In this document: piece after piece, positions 6,802-8,081 of the stretch
Numbering within the stretch: position 1 is the first letter of the stretch
Layout of the letters: the number at the start of each line of letters is the position of its first letter
Assembly (NCBI RefSeq): GCF_000331775.1
Contig: NZ_CAPJ01000475.1
Span: 1 to 8,081 of the forward strand
DNA: 8,081 bases
DNA from: Xanthomonas translucens pv. translucens DSM 18974
GTDB taxonomy: Bacteria > Pseudomonadota > Gammaproteobacteria > Xanthomonadales > Xanthomonadaceae
Reading direction: 5' to 3'
Notes under the pieces: generated by a model
What the model saw: only the letters and a program-made list of their open reading frames with translations
What the model was told of the DNA's origin: nothing
Database searches by the model: none
Made by a program: the position numbers and the translations under genes

Positions 6802-6833
6802 AAAAAGCCGGCGACGCTTGCGCGTGCCGGCTT
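6802..6833 (-). terminator. Strong intrinsic terminator after rpsU
   Basis: AAGCCGGC (6805-6812) pairs with GCCGGCTT (6826-6833). A further inner stem ACGC (6814-6817) / GCGT (6822-6825) closes a TTGC loop, with a single bulged base. On the minus strand the stem runs into five T (6802-6806). It sits 60 bases past the rpsU stop. E. coli has a comparable partial terminator between rpsU and dnaG that lets S21 be made in excess of primase; the same role is inferred here. Confidence 0.85.
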
Positions 6834-6845
6834 CGTGGGCTTACC

Positions 6846-6878
6846 GTAGCGGATGCCGAAACCGGCACGATCCGCTAC
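6846..6878 (-). other. Long hairpin between the rpsU stop and its terminator
   Basis: GTAGCGGAT (6846-6854) pairs perfectly with ATCCGCTAC (6870-6878). An inner stem GCCG (6855-6858) / CGGC (6863-6866) closes a 4-base loop, with three unpaired bases (6867-6869) on one side. It begins 15 bases beyond the rpsU stop codon and has no U-tract, so it is not a terminator itself. A 3' stabilising or processing stem in the rpsU mRNA is the likeliest role. Confidence 0.7.
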
Positions 6879-6893
6879 CGCAAACCGCGATCC

Positions 6894-7109
6894 TCAGTAC
6901 AGACGCTGGCGTTTGGTGACGTCGCGAGACGTACGGCGCAACTGGCGCTTCACCGCTGCTGCGGCCTTGCGCTTGCGTTCCTGGGTCGGCTTTTCGTAGA
7001 ACTCGCGCTTGCGGGTTTCGGCCAGCACGCCGGCCTTTTCGCAGGTGCGCTTGAAGCGACGGAGCGCAAACTCGAAGGGCTCGTTCTCGCGGACTTTGAC
7101 GCTGGGCAT
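6894..7109 (-). CDS. rpsU: 30S ribosomal protein S21
   Basis: S21 is a small basic protein of the 30S platform near the 3' end of 16S rRNA, needed for efficient initiation. The 71-residue product is the usual length for the family (E. coli also 71) and shows the signature [20 protein letters not shown] (6-25) and [14 protein letters not shown] (35-48), ending in RQRLY. The frame stays open upstream to an ATG at 7247, but the true start is the ATG at 7109: it gives MPSVKVREN, matches family length, and is preceded by a Shine-Dalgarno GGAG (7115-7118). A strong sigma-70 promoter lies upstream (7159-7186), with a 43-base leader that can fold, and a strong terminator follows. It is the first gene of the leftward cluster and is divergent from tsaD. 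Confidence 0.98.
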   Translation of the reverse strand: MPSVKVRENEPFEFALRRFKRTCEKAGVLAETRKREFYEKPTQERKRKAAAAVKRQLRRTSRDVTKRQRLY

Positions 7110-7114
7110 GGAAT

Positions 7115-7118
7115 CTCC
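7115..7118 (-). promoter_or_regulatory. rpsU ribosome binding site (GGAG)
   Basis: GGAG on the minus strand is five bases upstream of the ATG at 7109. It decides the rpsU start over the longer in-frame option at 7247, which lies upstream of the promoter and so cannot be on the mRNA made from it. Confidence 0.75.
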
Positions 7119-7133
7119 GGGACACAATGGTGA

Positions 7134-7148
7134 CCGGGTCACGCCCGG
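7134..7148 (-). other. Hairpin in the rpsU mRNA leader
   Basis: CCGGG (7134-7138) and CCCGG (7144-7148) form a perfect 5-bp GC stem with a 5-base loop near the 5' end of the predicted rpsU transcript. An alternative, mutually exclusive pairing is GTGAC (7130-7134) with GTCAC (7138-7142). Either stem leaves the GGAG binding site free. It might protect the mRNA 5' end; regulatory use is speculative. Confidence 0.45.
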
Positions 7149-7158
7149 CGAGCCGCAC

Positions 7159-7186
7159 ATTATAGCGATTGATTTCCTGGCTGCAA
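7159..7186 (-). promoter_or_regulatory. Sigma-70 promoter of rpsU
   Basis: The -10 box is a perfect TATAAT (7159-7164, minus strand). The best -35 is TTGCAG (7181-7186) with a 16-base spacer; it keeps the TTG core. Transcription should begin near 7152, giving a 43-base leader. The stretch between the boxes is unusually AT-rich for this window (GGAAATCAATCGC), as expected for a promoter. Confidence 0.8.
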
Positions 7187-7195
7187 GCGGGGCGT

Positions 7196-7223
7196 TTGCC
7201 TGCCGCCAATTCGGCCCCACAAT
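7196..7223 (+). promoter_or_regulatory. Candidate promoter of tsaD
   Basis: TTGCCT (7196-7201) and CACAAT (7218-7223) are separated by 16 bases on the plus strand, each matching the sigma-70 consensus in four of six positions. Initiation would fall at or next to the tsaD ATG at 7231, which would make the mRNA leaderless. This fits the lack of a Shine-Dalgarno but remains a prediction. Confidence 0.35.
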
Positions 7224-7230
7224 GGTAGCC

Positions 7231-8081
7231 ATGAGAGTCCTCGGCATCGAATCCAGCTGCGACGAAACCGGCGTCGCCGTCTACGACACCGCCCTGTCCG
7301 GCGCGGCCGCGCTGCGCGCGCACGGGCTGTACAGCCAGATCGCGCTGCACGCCGAATACGGCGGGGTGGTGCCGGAACTGGCCAGCCGCGATCACGTGCG
7401 CAAGCTGCTGCCGCTGATCCGCCAGACCCTGGCCGAGGCCGGGCTGGGCGTGCGCGACCTGGACGGGGTGGCCTATACCGCCGGCCCTGGCCTGGTCGGC
7501 GCCTTGCTAGTCGGCGCCGGCGTCGCCCGTGCGCTGGCCTGGGCGCTGGAGGTGCCGGCGATCGGCGTCCACCATATGGAAGGCCACCTGCTGGCGCCGC
7601 TGATGGAGGATCCCGATCCGGTGCACGGCGTGCCGGCGCCGCCGTTCGTGGCGCTGCTGGTGTCCGGCGGGCATACCCAATTGATCGCGGTTGACGCGAT
7701 CGGCAGCTACCGGCTGCTCGGCGAGACCTTGGACGACGCCGCCGGCGAGGCCTTCGACAAGACCGCCAAGATGATGGGCCTGCCGTATCCGGGCGGCCCG
7801 CAGCTGGCCGCGCTGGCCGCGCAGGGCACGCCGGGGCGGTTCCGCTTCGCGCGGCCGATGACCGACCGGCCCGGGTTGGATTTCAGTTTCTCCGGGCTCA
7901 AGACCCAGGTGCTGCTGGCCTGGCGCGGCAGCGATCAGAGCGAGAGCACGCGCGCCGACATCGCCCGCGGCTTCGAGGATGCGGTGGTGGAGACGCTGGC
8001 GATCAAGTGCGAGCGCGCGCTGCAGGCGGCGGGCTGCGACACCATCGTGGTCGCCGGCGGCGTCGGCGCCAACCTGCGCCT
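7231..8081 (+). CDS. tsaD: tRNA N6-threonylcarbamoyladenosine transferase TsaD, 3' end cut by window
   Basis: TsaD (formerly Gcp/YgjD) transfers the threonylcarbamoyl group from TC-AMP to A37 of ANN-decoding tRNAs in the cytoplasm, with TsaB and TsaE, using TC-AMP made by TsaC. The first 283 residues of about 340 are present and the frame is open to the window end. It starts [19 protein letters not shown] as in the family. Visible motifs are [16 protein letters not shown] (43-58), [15 protein letters not shown] (81-95), the metal-binding HMEGH (His115, His119), [10 protein letters not shown] (142-151), [19 protein letters not shown] (172-190), [13 protein letters not shown] (213-225) and AGGVGAN (275-281). 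E. coli has Ser where this last motif has its second Gly. A second in-frame ATG at 7222 would add three residues; neither start has a Shine-Dalgarno. It is divergent from rpsU, a very common arrangement. Confidence 0.98.
   Translation, partial: MRVLGIESSCDETGVAVYDTALSGAAALRAHGLYSQIALHAEYGGVVPELASRDHVRKLLPLIRQTLAEAGLGVRDLDGVAYTAGPGLVGALLVGAGVARALAWALEVPAIGVHHMEGHLLAPLMEDPDPVHGVPAPPFVALLVSGGHTQLIAVDAIGSYRLLGETLDDAAGEAFDKTAKMMGLPYPGGPQLAALAAQGTPGRFRFARPMTDRPGLDFSFSGLKTQVLLAWRGSDQSESTRADIARGFEDAVVETLAIKCERALQAAGCDTIVVAGGVGANLR

Noticed and set aside
7110..7247. N-terminal extension of rpsU to the ATG at 7247
   Set aside because: It would add 46 residues not found in S21, would start upstream of the TATAAT promoter, and lacks a ribosome binding site; the ATG at 7109 has GGAG in place.

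Overview
The window looks like a housekeeping region of a high-GC gammaproteobacterium of the family Xanthomonadaceae, most likely Xanthomonas or a close relative. I infer this from recalled protein similarity (S21, DnaG, TsaD), very GC-rich third codon positions, and a REP-like palindrome of the type scattered through Xanthomonas, Stenotrophomonas and Lysobacter genomes. No database search was possible.

Layout: six genes read leftward on the minus strand and one reads rightward on the plus strand. From the right, a divergent promoter region (7110-7230) separates tsaD (plus, cut by the window edge; tRNA t6A37 synthesis) from rpsU (minus; ribosomal protein S21). Downstream of rpsU come two hairpins, one of them a strong intrinsic terminator. 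Then follow yqeY with its own terminator, a YihY/BrkB-family membrane protein gene, dnaG (primase), a YfeH-like bile acid:sodium symporter family gene, and a thioredoxin-fold lipoprotein gene. The leftmost 235 bases hold no credible gene but carry the REP-like element.

The rpsU...dnaG order is the remnant of the classic macromolecular synthesis operon (rpsU-dnaG-rpoD in E. coli), which couples translation, replication and transcription initiation. Here yqeY and a membrane protein gene sit between rpsU and dnaG, and rpoD is not next to dnaG within the window. The terminators after rpsU and after yqeY suggest that S21 is made at a high rate from the strong rpsU promoter, while yqeY and brkB-dnaG are read through at a lower rate or have weaker promoters of their own.

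I found no phage, IS, CRISPR or toxin-antitoxin element and no clearly new system. The points most worth a second look are the C-terminal cysteine pair of the thioredoxin lipoprotein, the structured dnaG-symporter spacer with a run of ten G, the paired hairpins after rpsU, and possible leaderless expression of tsaD. Several very long antisense reading frames are GC-skew shadows and were rejected.
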